From Nocardia crassostreae (GTDB lineage: Bacteria; Actinomycetota; Actinomycetes; Mycobacteriales; Mycobacteriaceae): a stretch of 64,000 bases of DNA. The translations under genes were made by a program, and so were the position numbers. The first letter of the stretch is position 1. Each line of letters begins with the position of its first letter. The notes beneath the pieces are model-generated. The model searched no databases, was not told the DNA's origin, and was given only the letters and a program-made list of their open reading frames with translations. The stretch covers positions 231,990-295,989 of the forward strand of contig NZ_BDCH01000028.1 in assembly GCF_001613405.1 (NCBI RefSeq). The letters are read 5' to 3'. This document shows positions 43,039 through 51,644 of the stretch, one piece after another.

Positions 43039-44832
43039 GTGCCCAACCATGCCAACGCGCAGATCACAAAGGTCCTCGTAGCCAATCGAGGCGAGATCGC
43101 CGTGCGCGTGATCCGGGCCGCCAAGGACGCCGGAATCGCCAGCGTCGCCGTGTACGCGGAACCGGACGCGGAGGCGCCGTTCGTACAGCTCGCCGATGAA
43201 GCCTTCGCCCTCGGCGGCCAGACCTCGGCCGAGTCGTACCTGGTGTTCGACAAGATCCTCGACGCCGCCGCCAAGGCCGGCGCGGACGCCATCCACCCCG
43301 GTTACGGCTTCCTGTCCGAGAACGCCGATTTCGCCCAGGCCGTGCTCGACGCGGGCCTGATCTGGATCGGCCCCTCCCCGCAGTCCATTCGCGATCTGGG
43401 TGACAAGGTCACCGCCCGCCACATTGCCGAGCGCGCGCAGGCGCCCATGGCCGTGGGCACCAAGGATCCGGTCAAGAACGCCGACGAGGTCGTGGCGTTC
43501 GCCAAGGAGTACGGCGTTCCGGTGGCCATCAAGGCCGCCTTCGGCGGTGGCGGTCGCGGCATGAAGGTCGCGCACACCATCGAGGAGATTCCGGAGCTGT
43601 TCGAGTCCGCCACCCGCGAGGCCATTGCCGCCTTCGGCCGCCGCGAATGCTTCGTGGAGCAGTACCTGGACAAGGCCCGCCACGTCGAGGCGCAGGTCAT
43701 CGCCGACAAGCACGGCAATGTGGTCGTCGCGGGCACTCGCGACTGCTCGCTGCAGCGCCGCTTCCAGAAGCTGGTCGAGGAGGCCCCGGCCCCCTTCCTG
43801 TCCGACGAGGTGCGCTCCAAGATCCACGAGTCCGCCAAGCGCATCTGCAAGGAAGCCAGGTACTACGGCGCGGGCACCGTCGAGTACCTGGTGCAGGGCG
43901 AGACTGTGTCGTTCCTCGAGGTCAACACCCGCCTGCAGGTCGAGCACCCGGTCACCGAGGAGACCGCGGGCATCGACCTGGTGCGCCAGCAGTTCCGCAT
44001 TGCCGAGGGCCACGAGCTCACCATCAAGGAGGATCCGGCGCCGCGCGGGCACTCCTTCGAATTCCGCATCAACGGTGAGGACGCCGGGCGCGGCTTCCTG
44101 CCCGCCCCCGGTCCGGTCGTCGTCTACAAGGAGCCCGCGGGCCCCGGCGTGCGCGTCGACTCCGGCGTGGTCGAGGGCTCGGTCATCGGCGGCCAGTTCG
44201 ACTCCATGCTGTCCAAGCTCATCGTCACCGGCGAGAACCGCGAGCAGGCGCTGCAGCGCGCCGCCCGCGCCCTGGCCGAGTACCGGATCGAGGGCCTGGC
44301 CACGGTCATCCCGTTCCACCGCCACATTGTCGAGAACCCGGCGTTCATCGGTGACGGCACCAAGTTCGACGTCTACACCAAGTGGATCGAGAACGAGTGG
44401 GACAACCCCATCGAGCCCTACACCGGTGGCGTGGCCATCGAGGAGGACGACGAGGCCCCGCGTCAGAAGGTGGTCGTCGAGGTCGGCGGCCGTCGCCTCG
44501 AGGTGTCGCTGCCGGGCCAGTTCTCCGTCGGCGCCGGTGCGGCCGGAAACGGCGCGGGCGTCATTCGCAAGAAGCCCAAGCCGCGCAAGCGCGGTGGCGG
44601 CGCGGGCGGCGCGGCCTCCGGTGACGCCGTGACCGCGCCCATGCAGGGCACTGTCGTCAAGGTGGCCGTCGAGGAAGGCCAGACCGTCGAGGCCGGTGAC
44701 CTGGTCGTGGTGCTCGAGGCCATGAAGATGGAGAACCCGGTCACCGCCCACAAGGCCGGTGTCATCACGGGCCTGTCGGTGGAGGCCGGAGCCGCCATCA
44801 CCCAGGGCACCGTGCTCGCCGAGATCAAATAA
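43039..44832 (+). CDS. accA3: Acyl-CoA carboxylase alpha subunit (biotin carboxylase + BCCP)
   Basis: 597 residues. N-terminal biotin carboxylase with ATP-grasp loop AFGGGGRGMKVAH, HPGYGFLSENADF and EVNTRLQVEHPVTE; a Lys/Gly-rich linker (KKPKPRKRGGGAGG); C-terminal biotinyl domain with the modified lysine in EAMKMENP at about residue 563. It carboxylates its own biotin for AccD subunits. GTG at 43039 with AGGAGG 6 bases upstream. BirA, needed to attach biotin, is encoded about 1 kb downstream. Confidence 0.96.
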   Translation: MPNHANAQITKVLVANRGEIAVRVIRAAKDAGIASVAVYAEPDAEAPFVQLADEAFALGGQTSAESYLVFDKILDAAAKAGADAIHPGYGFLSENADFAQAVLDAGLIWIGPSPQSIRDLGDKVTARHIAERAQAPMAVGTKDPVKNADEVVAFAKEYGVPVAIKAAFGGGGRGMKVAHTIEEIPELFESATREAIAAFGRRECFVEQYLDKARHVEAQVIADKHGNVVVAGTRDCSLQRRFQKLVEEAPAPFLSDEVRSKIHESAKRICKEARYYGAGTVEYLVQGETVSFLEVNTRLQVEHPVTEETAGIDLVRQQFRIAEGHELTIKEDPAPRGHSFEFRINGEDAGRGFLPAPGPVVVYKEPAGPGVRVDSGVVEGSVIGGQFDSMLSKLIVTGENREQALQRAARALAEYRIEGLATVIPFHRHIVENPAFIGDGTKFDVYTKWIENEWDNPIEPYTGGVAIEEDDEAPRQKVVVEVGGRRLEVSLPGQFSVGAGAAGNGAGVIRKKPKPRKRGGGAGGAASGDAVTAPMQGTVVKVAVEEGQTVEAGDLVVVLEAMKMENPVTAHKAGVITGLSVEAGAAITQGTVLAEIK

Positions 44833-44844
44833 CAACTCTCGTAA

Positions 44845-44977
44845 CTCTCAGGGGTTCCCCTGAAACCCCACGAGATTCGATCGGGCCGCTCACCAATGGT
44901 GAGCGGCCCGAATCGCTTTCGGGGTCCGGGGCTTGCCCCGAGGTCGTGTGGGGGTTCGGGGGCGAAGCCCCTGAGAG
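44845..44977. repeat. Cluster of nested hairpins after accA3
   Basis: TCAGGGG-TT-CCCCTGA (44848-44863) is a small hairpin. Its left part CTCTCAGGGG (44845-44854) also pairs with CCCCTGAGAG at 44968-44977, enclosing the strong terminator and further GGGGC/GCCCC pairs. The structure fills the gap between accA3 and the DUF1707 gene. Confidence 0.5.
44882..44910. terminator. 13-bp perfect hairpin terminator of accA3
   Basis: Arms 44882-44894 and 44898-44910 pair perfectly around AAT, 50 bases after the accA3 stop. Confidence 0.8.
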
Positions 44978-45000
44978 CTTCCGAGAGTTGGGTTCGGGGC

Positions 45001-45006
45001 TAAGGT
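45001..45006 (+). promoter_or_regulatory. -10 box for the DUF1707 gene
   Basis: TAAGGT lies exactly at -12 to -7 from the ATG at 45013. Confidence 0.42.
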
Positions 45007-45012
45007 CGTGGC

Positions 45013-45409
45013 ATGGCTGAACCACCGGAGATTCGCATCGGCACCGCGGAGCGGGAAGAGGCCATGAAGCAGTTGTCGGATCATTTCGCGGCCGGGCGGC
45101 TCAGCGTGGCCGAGTTCGACGAGCGCAGTGCGATCGTGGACGCGCGGGGATCTGGCGCCCGTGTTCGCGGATCTGCCCGCGCCGGTGGTGGAGAAGGCCG
45201 CCGGGGAGCGGCAACCCAAGGGGCGGAGTCAGTGGCGCGAGCAGCGGGTCATGCCGCTGGTCCTGATTCTCGCCATCGTGCTGTTCTTTCTCACCAAGCA
45301 CTGGTTGGTATTCCTGCTCATTCCGGTGGCGGCCACCCTGCTGTTCGGGAACATGTGGGCATGGTGGGCGGACGACCGCGACGAGAAGAAAAAGAAGCGC
45401 GAGGATTGA
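45013..45409 (+). pseudogene. DUF1707 membrane protein with a frameshift
   Basis: The N-terminal DUF1707 domain (IRIGTAEREEAMKQLSDHF, LSVAEFDERSAIVDAR) runs into a frame change at about 45144-45153. The second frame then continues the domain as RGDLAPVFADLPAPVVEKA and two membrane-helix stretches (MPLVLILAIVLFFLTKH and LVFLLIPVAATLLFG) to the stop at 45409. Two lost bases in a GCGC repeat, or one extra G, would explain it. The intact protein would be about 132 residues. It overlaps the next gene by TGATG. A sequencing error is possible. Confidence 0.75.
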
Positions 45410-45756
45410 TGGAACCCATCGAAATCAATGCGGGCAGTTGGTACTTGCGGGCATTGCGGGCCGACGAGCGGATCGACGACCGACCCGCACTGGCCGACGG
45501 CGGGATCACCGATCCGGAGTACGTGGCGCGGCGCACCGTCGAATGGGCTGACGAGACGCATTTCTCGTGGGCGGTGTGCGTGCCGACGACCGCGGAAATG
45601 GTCGCGGAGATCGGCGTCACCCCCGGCACGGACGGCACCGCCGCGGTGACCGGCTGGGCCCGCACGGGATTCGAAGCGGCCCTCGAGGACGGCCTGGTGA
45701 CGGTGCGCAGGTTCACCGCCGGAGCGCTCGGACTGGAGCCCCGGGACCTCGCGTGA
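45409..45756 (+). CDS. Hypothetical protein
   Basis: 115 residues beginning MEPIEINAGSWYLRALRADE. The ATG shares its first base with the stop of the DUF1707 gene, so translation is coupled. The sequence is acidic with DETHFSWAVCVPTTAEMVAEIGV and AVTGWARTGFEAALEDGLVTVRRF, and contains no signal or membrane segment. It may bind nucleotides or proteins through the FSWAVC region, but I cannot assign a family. Confidence 0.65.
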   Translation: MEPIEINAGSWYLRALRADERIDDRPALADGGITDPEYVARRTVEWADETHFSWAVCVPTTAEMVAEIGVTPGTDGTAAVTGWARTGFEAALEDGLVTVRRFTAGALGLEPRDLA

Positions 45757-45782
45757 TGCCATTTCCGCCGCACCGGGTGGGG

Positions 45783-45788
45783 TAGCCT
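45783..45788 (+). promoter_or_regulatory. -10 box for birA
   Basis: TAGCCT lies exactly at -12 to -7 from the birA ATG. Confidence 0.45.
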
Positions 45789-45794
45789 GCGGGC

Positions 45795-46586
45795 ATGGAC
45801 AGGCCAGCGTTGGATATCGAGCGGTTGCGGCGCGAATCGGCGGCGGAGAGGTTCTTCTCCGGCGTGGAGGTGGTGGAGTCGACGGGGTCGACGAATGCGG
45901 ATCTCGTTGCGCGCGCGGCCGATTCGGACCTCGATCGGGTGGTGCTCATCGCCGAGGCGCAGGAGCACGGGCGCGGGCGGCACGAGCGGGTCTGGGTGAG
46001 CCCGCCGCGGGCGCAGCTCGCCATGTCCCTGCTGGTGCGGGTGCGCGGTATCGATCCGGCGGTGCTGGGCTGGCTGCCCCTGCTGACCGGGGTGGCCGTG
46101 GTCGACGCGGTGCGGGCGGTCACCGGGGTGAAGGCCGTGCTCAAGTGGCCCAACGACGTTCTGGTGGACGGCCGCAAGGCGGCGGGCATCCTGGCCGAGA
46201 TCGCGGCGGTGGGCCCCGATCCGGCCGTGGTGGTCGGCGTCGGCCTGAATGTGAGCCTCACCGAGGCGGAACTGCCTGTCCCGCACGCCACCTCGCTGCT
46301 GCTGTCCGGGGCCGCAGAGACCGATCGCACCGAACTGGCGGCGGCCGTCATGCGCGAATTCGGCCGCCGCTTCACCGCCTGGGAAGCGGTGCGCTGGGAC
46401 ATCACGGAATTGGCCGCGGCCTATCGGGAGCGCTGTTCCACCATCGGCGCCCAGGTGCGCGCCGAACTGCCCGGCGGCGAGATCCTCACCGGCATCGCCA
46501 CCGGCGTGGACGAGAACGGTCGCCTGCTCATCGGTGACCGCGCCGTCTCGGCGGGCGACGTCACCCACCTGCGCGCCGAGTACTGA
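45795..46586 (+). CDS. birA: Biotin--protein ligase
   Basis: 263 residues, without an N-terminal DNA-binding domain (group I BirA). STGSTNADL, the biotinyl-AMP loop EHGRGRHERVWVSP, the catalytic KWPNDVLVDGRKAAGIL and a C-terminal SH3-like GVDENGRLLIGDRAVSAGDV are visible. It makes biotinyl-5'-AMP and transfers biotin to the AccA3 lysine encoded upstream. Leaderless promoter box present. Confidence 0.94.
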   Translation: MDRPALDIERLRRESAAERFFSGVEVVESTGSTNADLVARAADSDLDRVVLIAEAQEHGRGRHERVWVSPPRAQLAMSLLVRVRGIDPAVLGWLPLLTGVAVVDAVRAVTGVKAVLKWPNDVLVDGRKAAGILAEIAAVGPDPAVVVGVGLNVSLTEAELPVPHATSLLLSGAAETDRTELAAAVMREFGRRFTAWEAVRWDITELAAAYRERCSTIGAQVRAELPGGEILTGIATGVDENGRLLIGDRAVSAGDVTHLRAEY

Positions 46587-46657
46587 CCTCCGCCGCCTCC
46601 CCGGGACTACCCGGACCTCGCGAGATCGGTTGTCACGTTCCGGGGAGGCGAGGGACG

Positions 46658-47611
46658 TCAGGCGGGCTGGAGGTGGCCGCGGGCGGCCTCGCGGGCGAGC
46701 ATGCGGTCGCGCTGCTCCTCGAACTTGAGCACATCGGCCTCGAGCTTCTCGACATAGGAGCCGAGCTCCTCGCGCGCCTTCTCGCCGCGTGCGCCGAAGT
46801 CGTTGCGGCCGAAGATGTTCCAGTGCTTGATGACCGGGTTGACGACCTCTTCCATGTGCTGGCGCAGATCGTAGATGCCGTGTTTGGCCATCATGACGCC
46901 ATTGCGGCGGAAGTTGGGCATCCCGGCGCCGGGCATGACGAAGTTGGTGAGCACCTTCACGATCGCCTCGAGCGCCTGATCGGGCACCAGATCCAGTCCG
47001 GCCCCGCACATGGTGCGGTAGAAGATCATGTGCAGGTTCTCGTCGGCGGCGATGCGCTGCAGCATGCGGTCGGCGATGGCGTCATTGCACACCTTGCCGG
47101 TATTGCGGTGCGAGACGCGGGTCGCGAGCTCCTGGAAGGTCACGTAGGCGACGTTCTCCAGGAAGCCGCCCCAGTCGTCGGGGGACTGCGCGCCCTGGGT
47201 CATGTGGATCATCCGGGCCTCTTCGAGCGCGACCGGATCCACGCCCCGGGTGACCACCAGATAGTCGCGGATGACGATGCCGTGCCGGTTCTCCTCGGCC
47301 GTCCAGCGGCCCACCCAGGTGCCCCAGGCGCCGTCCTGGGAGAAGTTCTCGGCGATCTCGCGGTGGTAGGAGGGCAGATTGTCCTCGGTCAGCAGATTGG
47401 TGATCATGGCGATCTTGGCGACCTCGGACAGCGTGGACTGCGCGGGATCCCAGTCCTCGCCGCCCATGGCGGCGAAATTGCGGCCCCGGTCCCACGGCAC
47501 GTAATCGTGCGGGTTCCAATCCTTGGCCATGGACAGGCGGCGGTTCAGGTTCTCCTCGGCCACCGGTTCGAGCTCTGTGAGTATCTGGAACTGCGTCAAC
47601 TCTCGGGTCAC
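46658..47611 (-). CDS. desA: Acyl-[acyl-carrier-protein] desaturase
   Basis: 317-residue soluble diiron desaturase. Two E/D-x-x-H iron-ligand motifs are visible, AEENRHG and ADENLHM, with TFQELATRVSH between. Introduces cis double bonds into ACP-bound fatty acids. GTG at 47611 with AGGAGG 6 bases upstream is preferred over the ATG 18 bases earlier. In M. tuberculosis the birA/Rv3278c neighbourhood has no desaturase, so this gene is an addition to the syntenic block. Confidence 0.9.
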   Translation of the reverse strand: MTRELTQFQILTELEPVAEENLNRRLSMAKDWNPHDYVPWDRGRNFAAMGGEDWDPAQSTLSEVAKIAMITNLLTEDNLPSYHREIAENFSQDGAWGTWVGRWTAEENRHGIVIRDYLVVTRGVDPVALEEARMIHMTQGAQSPDDWGGFLENVAYVTFQELATRVSHRNTGKVCNDAIADRMLQRIAADENLHMIFYRTMCGAGLDLVPDQALEAIVKVLTNFVMPGAGMPNFRRNGVMMAKHGIYDLRQHMEEVVNPVIKHWNIFGRNDFGARGEKAREELGSYVEKLEADVLKFEEQRDRMLAREAARGHLQPA

Positions 47612-47767
47612 ACACGCCTCCTGTGTCATGCGCCGGTCAGGCTCCGGACGGGTCGTGCAGGGGACAGCTCGCGAAAGGCAGATCGTGGTCGCCGATGCTA
47701 CGCGGCGGACGCAATATTGTGCTTCACACCGCTGCTCGGCGTCAGGCATTCTGACATCTCGGCGCGG

Positions 47768-47773
47768 TAGGTT
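47768..47773 (+). promoter_or_regulatory. -10 box for the PH-domain gene
   Basis: TAGGTT lies exactly at -12 to -7 from the ATG at 47780 and favours it over the GTG at 47774. Confidence 0.45.
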
Positions 47774-47779
47774 GTGCGC

Positions 47780-48325
47780 ATGGGTTATCCGGAGGAGGCA
47801 TTGGCGCCGGAGGAGCAGCTGCTGCTGCACCGTCATCCGCATTGGAAGATGTTGTTCTGGCCCGCTGTAACTTTCATCCTGATCACCGCATTGGCCGGGT
47901 TCGCCGCGGGCGTGGTTTCGCGGCGCGTCGCCGATCCGCTGCGCGGTTGGCTGCTGCTCGCGATACTGGTCCTCTGGCTGGGGATCGTGTTGTGGCGCAG
48001 CGTCTCCGCACTCATTCGGTGGAAGTCGACGCATTTCATCGTGACCGATCGGCGGGTGCTGATCCGCCAGGGTGTGCTGACGCACACCGGAATCGATATT
48101 CCGATGAACCGCATCTCGAATGTGCAATTCCGGCACGGCCTGTTCGATCGGATGCTCGGCACCGGAACGCTCATTATCGGATCGGCCTCGGACGAACCTC
48201 TCGAATACGACGACATCCCGCATGTGCAAAAGGTGCACGCCATGCTGTATCACCAGGTCTTCGATGTGGTGCAGAACAATGGAAACGGCGGCGGCTACTA
48301 CGGATCCGAGGCGGGCTACCCGTAG
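47780..48325 (+). CDS. PH domain membrane protein (Rv3278c-like)
   Basis: 181 residues. Two membrane helices (about residues 24-46 and 57-74) are followed by a bacterial PH domain: HFIVTDRRVLIRQGVLTHTGIDIPM, ISNVQFRHGLFDRMLGTG, LIIGSASDEPLEYDDIPHVQ. The C-terminus is Gly/Asn/Tyr-rich (NNGNGGGYYG). Such proteins sit in the cell membrane with the PH domain in the cytoplasm; the role is unknown. Confidence 0.85.
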   Translation: MGYPEEALAPEEQLLLHRHPHWKMLFWPAVTFILITALAGFAAGVVSRRVADPLRGWLLLAILVLWLGIVLWRSVSALIRWKSTHFIVTDRRVLIRQGVLTHTGIDIPMNRISNVQFRHGLFDRMLGTGTLIIGSASDEPLEYDDIPHVQKVHAMLYHQVFDVVQNNGNGGGYYGSEAGYP

Positions 48326-48328
48326 GCT
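48323..48328 (+). promoter_or_regulatory. -10 box for the first response regulator
   Basis: TAGGCT lies at -12 to -7 from the GTG at 48335. Confidence 0.42.
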
Positions 48329-48334
48329 TGTCCC

Positions 48335-49012
48335 GTGACCGCCGTACTGCTGGCCGAAGACGACGAGGCGATCGCCGCGCCGCTATCGCGAGCGCTGGGG
48401 CGCGAGGGCTATTCGGTGACCGTGGAGAGCTACGGCCCCGCGGTCCTGGAGCGAGCCCTCGAGGGCGGCCACGACCTGCTGATTCTCGATCTCGGCCTAC
48501 CCGGTATGGACGGCCTCGAGGTCTGCCGCCAGGTGCGGGCCCAGGGCGCGGATCTGGCGGTGCTCATGCTCACCGCGCGCACCGACGAGGTGGATTTCGT
48601 GGTCGGCCTGGATGCGGGCGCCGACGACTACGTGGGCAAACCCTTCCGGCTCGCGGAATTGCTGGCGCGGGTGCGAGCCCTGCTGCGGCGCAGCGGAATC
48701 GGGGACGAGGCGGTGGAGGTCGGCGGCATCCGGCTGGAACCGGCCGCCCGGCGGGTGCTGGTGAACGGGCTCGAGGTGAATCTCGCCAACAAGGAGTACG
48801 AGCTGCTCAAGGTGCTCATCGACCGGGCCGGGCAGGTGGTGTCGCGGGAGACCATACTGCGCGAGGTGTGGGGTGACGCCGACCTACGCGGGTCCAAGAC
48901 CCTCGATATGCACATGTCCTGGCTACGCCGGAAGATCGGCGACGAGGGGCCGGTGGCCGAGCGCCGGATCGTGACCGTGCGCGGCGTAGGCTTCCGCTTC
49001 AACACCGACTAG
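48335..49012 (+). CDS. OmpR-family response regulator
   Basis: 225 residues: receiver domain with acidic pocket LLAEDDEA, phosphoacceptor Asp in LLILDLGLPGMDG (about residue 52), Thr in MLTAR and Lys in VGKPFRL; winged-helix output domain with LANKEYELLKVLIDRAG and TVRGVGFRF. Cognate to the histidine kinase starting 46 bases downstream. Target genes unknown. Confidence 0.92.
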   Translation: MTAVLLAEDDEAIAAPLSRALGREGYSVTVESYGPAVLERALEGGHDLLILDLGLPGMDGLEVCRQVRAQGADLAVLMLTARTDEVDFVVGLDAGADDYVGKPFRLAELLARVRALLRRSGIGDEAVEVGGIRLEPAARRVLVNGLEVNLANKEYELLKVLIDRAGQVVSRETILREVWGDADLRGSKTLDMHMSWLRRKIGDEGPVAERRIVTVRGVGFRFNTD

Positions 49013-49058
49013 CACGCTCATTCCTCCCGAAGGCCCGGCGAAGCGAGGCATCTCGACG

Positions 49059-50390
49059 ATGAGACGCAGAATTCTGCTGTCCATGGTGGCTGCGCTGACC
49101 CTCACCACCCTCGTCCTCGGTGTGCCGCTGGCCTTCACGGCCTGGCAGTGGGTGGAGGACATCAGCCGCGGCGAACTGCGCAGCCGGCTCGACCGGATCG
49201 CGGTCGAGGTGGTGGCCCAGGAGCAGGACGACGGGCTCGTGCACGGCGAACTCGATCTGCGCTCGATGAAACCGCTCATTCCCACCGGCGGGCGGCTGAC
49301 CATCGTGTACCCGACGCCCCAGGACAATGCCTCGCGCATCGATATCGGCGTGGAACTGGTGCGCGATCCCATCTCGGAATCCCTGGCCATGGGCACCTCC
49401 GGCTCGCTGCGACTGGAAACCCCCGCGGCGCCGATGCATTCGATGCAACGCCAGGCCCTGGGCGCGGTGCTGGGCCTGGTGCTCATGTCGCTGGGCGCGG
49501 GCATCGCGGTGGCGGTGGTGACCGCGCGCCGGGTGGCCGATCCGCTGCGCGATGTGGCGGCGCGCGCCGCCCGGCTGGCCAAGGGCGACTTCCGCGCAGA
49601 TCCGCGTCGGCACGGCATCACCGAACTGGACCGGGTCTCCGACGTGCTGGATTCGGCGACGGTGGAGATCGCGGGCCGCTTGCAACGCGAGCACGCCCTG
49701 GTGGCCGATGTCTCCCATCAGCTGCGCAGCCGGTTGACGGCGGTCCGCCTGCGCCTGGACGAGCTGTCCACCCACGACGATCCCGATGTGGTGCACGAGG
49801 CGGAAGAGGCCATGGCGCAGGTGGATCGGCTCACCGACGCCATCGACGAGCTGGTGCGCGCCTCCCGCGACGAGGGCGCCGCCGACCGCGATCCGGTGCC
49901 GGTGGTGGCGGAACTGCGCGGGGTGGTGGCCGAATGGCGGCATCCGTTCGCGGAGGCGGGCCGCAAACTGGTGCTGCTGGGCGATCCCACGCTGACCGCG
50001 CCGGTGACCGGTTCGCGGCTGCGGGAGGCCCTCGCGGTGCTGGTGGACAATGCCCTCATGCACGGCGGCGGCACCTGCACGGTCTCGGTTCGCACCGTGG
50101 TCTCGGCGCGCACGGTGACCGGCGGCCGGGACGATCGCGATCCGCTGGTCTGCGTGGAGGTCGCCGACGAGGGCGACGGTGTGCGCGACGAACTCGCCCC
50201 GCACATCTTCGACCGCGGCTTCTCCGCCGCCGGATCCACCGGCGTCGGCCTGGCCCTGGCCCGCGCCCTCATCGAGGCCGACGGCGGCCGCCTGGAACTA
50301 CAGCGGCGCCGCCCGGCCCTGTTCGCGGTCTTCCTCGGTTCCTCGACGGCGGACCGGCCCTCGAATACCGCTATGGCAGAACCGCGTTGA
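49059..50390 (+). CDS. Sensor histidine kinase
   Basis: 443 residues. Two membrane helices (about 5-28 and 130-155) bracket a 100-residue extracellular sensor. A HAMP linker (VADPLRDVAARAARLAKGDF), the H-box ADVSHQLRSRLTAVRLRL (His about 219), N-box VLVDNALMHGG and G-boxes DEGDGV and GVGLALARALIEADGG follow. Partner of the response regulator upstream. Confidence 0.9.
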   Translation: MRRRILLSMVAALTLTTLVLGVPLAFTAWQWVEDISRGELRSRLDRIAVEVVAQEQDDGLVHGELDLRSMKPLIPTGGRLTIVYPTPQDNASRIDIGVELVRDPISESLAMGTSGSLRLETPAAPMHSMQRQALGAVLGLVLMSLGAGIAVAVVTARRVADPLRDVAARAARLAKGDFRADPRRHGITELDRVSDVLDSATVEIAGRLQREHALVADVSHQLRSRLTAVRLRLDELSTHDDPDVVHEAEEAMAQVDRLTDAIDELVRASRDEGAADRDPVPVVAELRGVVAEWRHPFAEAGRKLVLLGDPTLTAPVTGSRLREALAVLVDNALMHGGGTCTVSVRTVVSARTVTGGRDDRDPLVCVEVADEGDGVRDELAPHIFDRGFSAAGSTGVGLALARALIEADGGRLELQRRRPALFAVFLGSSTADRPSNTAMAEPR

Positions 50391-50515
50391 CGCCGCACGG
50401 CCTTTCTATCGATTCCCTAACCATTCGCTAGCGTCCGCTGAGAAATCGCTCCATACCTTCGGACTCGTCCAGAACAGACCGGTGAGCTATCGCCGACGAG
50501 ATCGAAGGAACGCTT

Positions 50516-50899
50516 ATGCAGAAGTCCACTGTCCGCCGGGGCATCATCGGCGGCGGCGTCGCGGGCGCCGCCGTCATCGCCGCGCTGCTGGCGCCGGGCG
50601 TCGCGAATGCCGACACCCCCGATGACGTCTCCCGTCCGGTCGTGGTGGCCCCCGCCGTCCCGCTGCCGGACGATGCCGAGGGCGTGTTGGTCACCAAGGA
50701 CGAGAACGGCACCGTGACCGTGCACCGCGGCCAGCTGCCGCCGGGCGCGGTCCCGGCCCTGCCCATCGGGCCGGGCGCCCCCGCGGAACCCGGCGTCCGC
50801 CTCGGGCAGCGGCCCGAGGTGACCATCGTCCAGCCCGACGGCCCGCACGTGCTGGTAGCCCCGCGCCCCGCGCTGCCGAGCACCGACAGCGCCGGGTGA
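50516..50899 (+). CDS. Small secreted protein, unknown function
   Basis: 127 residues with a GAAGGA ribosome site. Signal peptide VRRGIIGGGVAGAAVIAALL ending ANA-DTPD. The mature 95 residues are Pro/Val-rich with a KDENGTVTVHRGQLPPGAV stretch and no cysteine. It sits between two two-component systems and could be a sensed or controlled surface factor, though nothing shows this directly. Confidence 0.68.
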   Translation: MQKSTVRRGIIGGGVAGAAVIAALLAPGVANADTPDDVSRPVVVAPAVPLPDDAEGVLVTKDENGTVTVHRGQLPPGAVPALPIGPGAPAEPGVRLGQRPEVTIVQPDGPHVLVAPRPALPSTDSAG

Positions 50900-50938
50900 T
50901 TGATCGGGTCTTCACAGGTCGGGGCGGGTGAGCGTCAG

Positions 50939-50944
50939 TATCGT
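50939..50944 (+). promoter_or_regulatory. -10 box for the PrrA-like gene
   Basis: TATCGT lies at -13 to -8 from the GTG at 50952 and supports this start over the GTG at 50928. Confidence 0.42.
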
Positions 50945-50951
50945 CGGTGGG

Positions 50952-51644
50952 GTGAGTAACCCGCGGATCCTGGTGGTCGACGACGACGCCCGGGTGCTGG
51001 AGTCCATAGCGCGGGGGCTGCGGCTGTCCGGTTTCGAGGTCGAGACCGCGACGGACGGGGCCTCCGCGCTGCAGCGCATTACCGCGAGCGCGCCGCAGGC
51101 CATGCTGCTGGATCTCAATATGCCGCTGCTCGACGGCGTCCAGGTGGTGACGGCGCTGCGCTCGTTCGGCAATGACATTCCGATCTGCGTGCTCAGCGCC
51201 CGCTCCGAGGTGACCGACCGGATCGGCGCCCTGGAGGCCGGGGCCGACGACTATCTCACCAAACCGTTCGATCTCGGCGAGCTCATCGCCCGCCTGCGCG
51301 CCATGCTGCGCCGCGCGCCCGCCCCGGCGCACGAGTCCGATGACCGGGTGGTCATCGGACCGCTCGTCGTGCACCCCAGCGCCCGCCGCGCCTATGTCGA
51401 CGGCACCCTGATCGACTTCACCAAACGCGAATTCGACCTGCTGCTGGCGCTGGCCTCCGCGTCCGGTCAGGTCTTCTCCCGCGCCCAGCTCCTGGACCGC
51501 GTCTGGGGCTACGACTTCGAAACCCAGACGAAAGTGGTCGACGTGTTCGTCTCCTATCTGCGCCGCAAACTCGAATCCACCGGCACGCCCCGGCTCGTCC
51601 ACACGGTGCGCGGCGTCGGCTTAGTCCTACGGACGGACGCATGA
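50952..51644 (+). CDS. PrrA-like OmpR-family response regulator
   Basis: 230 residues from the GTG at 50952. Receiver: ILVVDDDARVLESIARGLRL, phosphoacceptor in MLLDLNMPLLDGVQVV, VLSARSEV and LTKPFDLGEL. Output domain: IDFTKREFDLLLALAS, VWGYDFETQTKVVDVFVSYL and HTVRGVGLVLR. The sequence follows mycobacterial PrrA closely. It overlaps the kinase gene by 4 bases (ATGA), so regulator and kinase are co-translated. Confidence 0.9.
   Translation: MSNPRILVVDDDARVLESIARGLRLSGFEVETATDGASALQRITASAPQAMLLDLNMPLLDGVQVVTALRSFGNDIPICVLSARSEVTDRIGALEAGADDYLTKPFDLGELIARLRAMLRRAPAPAHESDDRVVIGPLVVHPSARRAYVDGTLIDFTKREFDLLLALASASGQVFSRAQLLDRVWGYDFETQTKVVDVFVSYLRRKLESTGTPRLVHTVRGVGLVLRTDA

Noticed and set aside
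45120..45170. Programmed ribosomal frameshift in the DUF1707 gene
   Set aside because: No slippery heptamer or downstream pseudoknot can be seen; the GC repeat favours indel.
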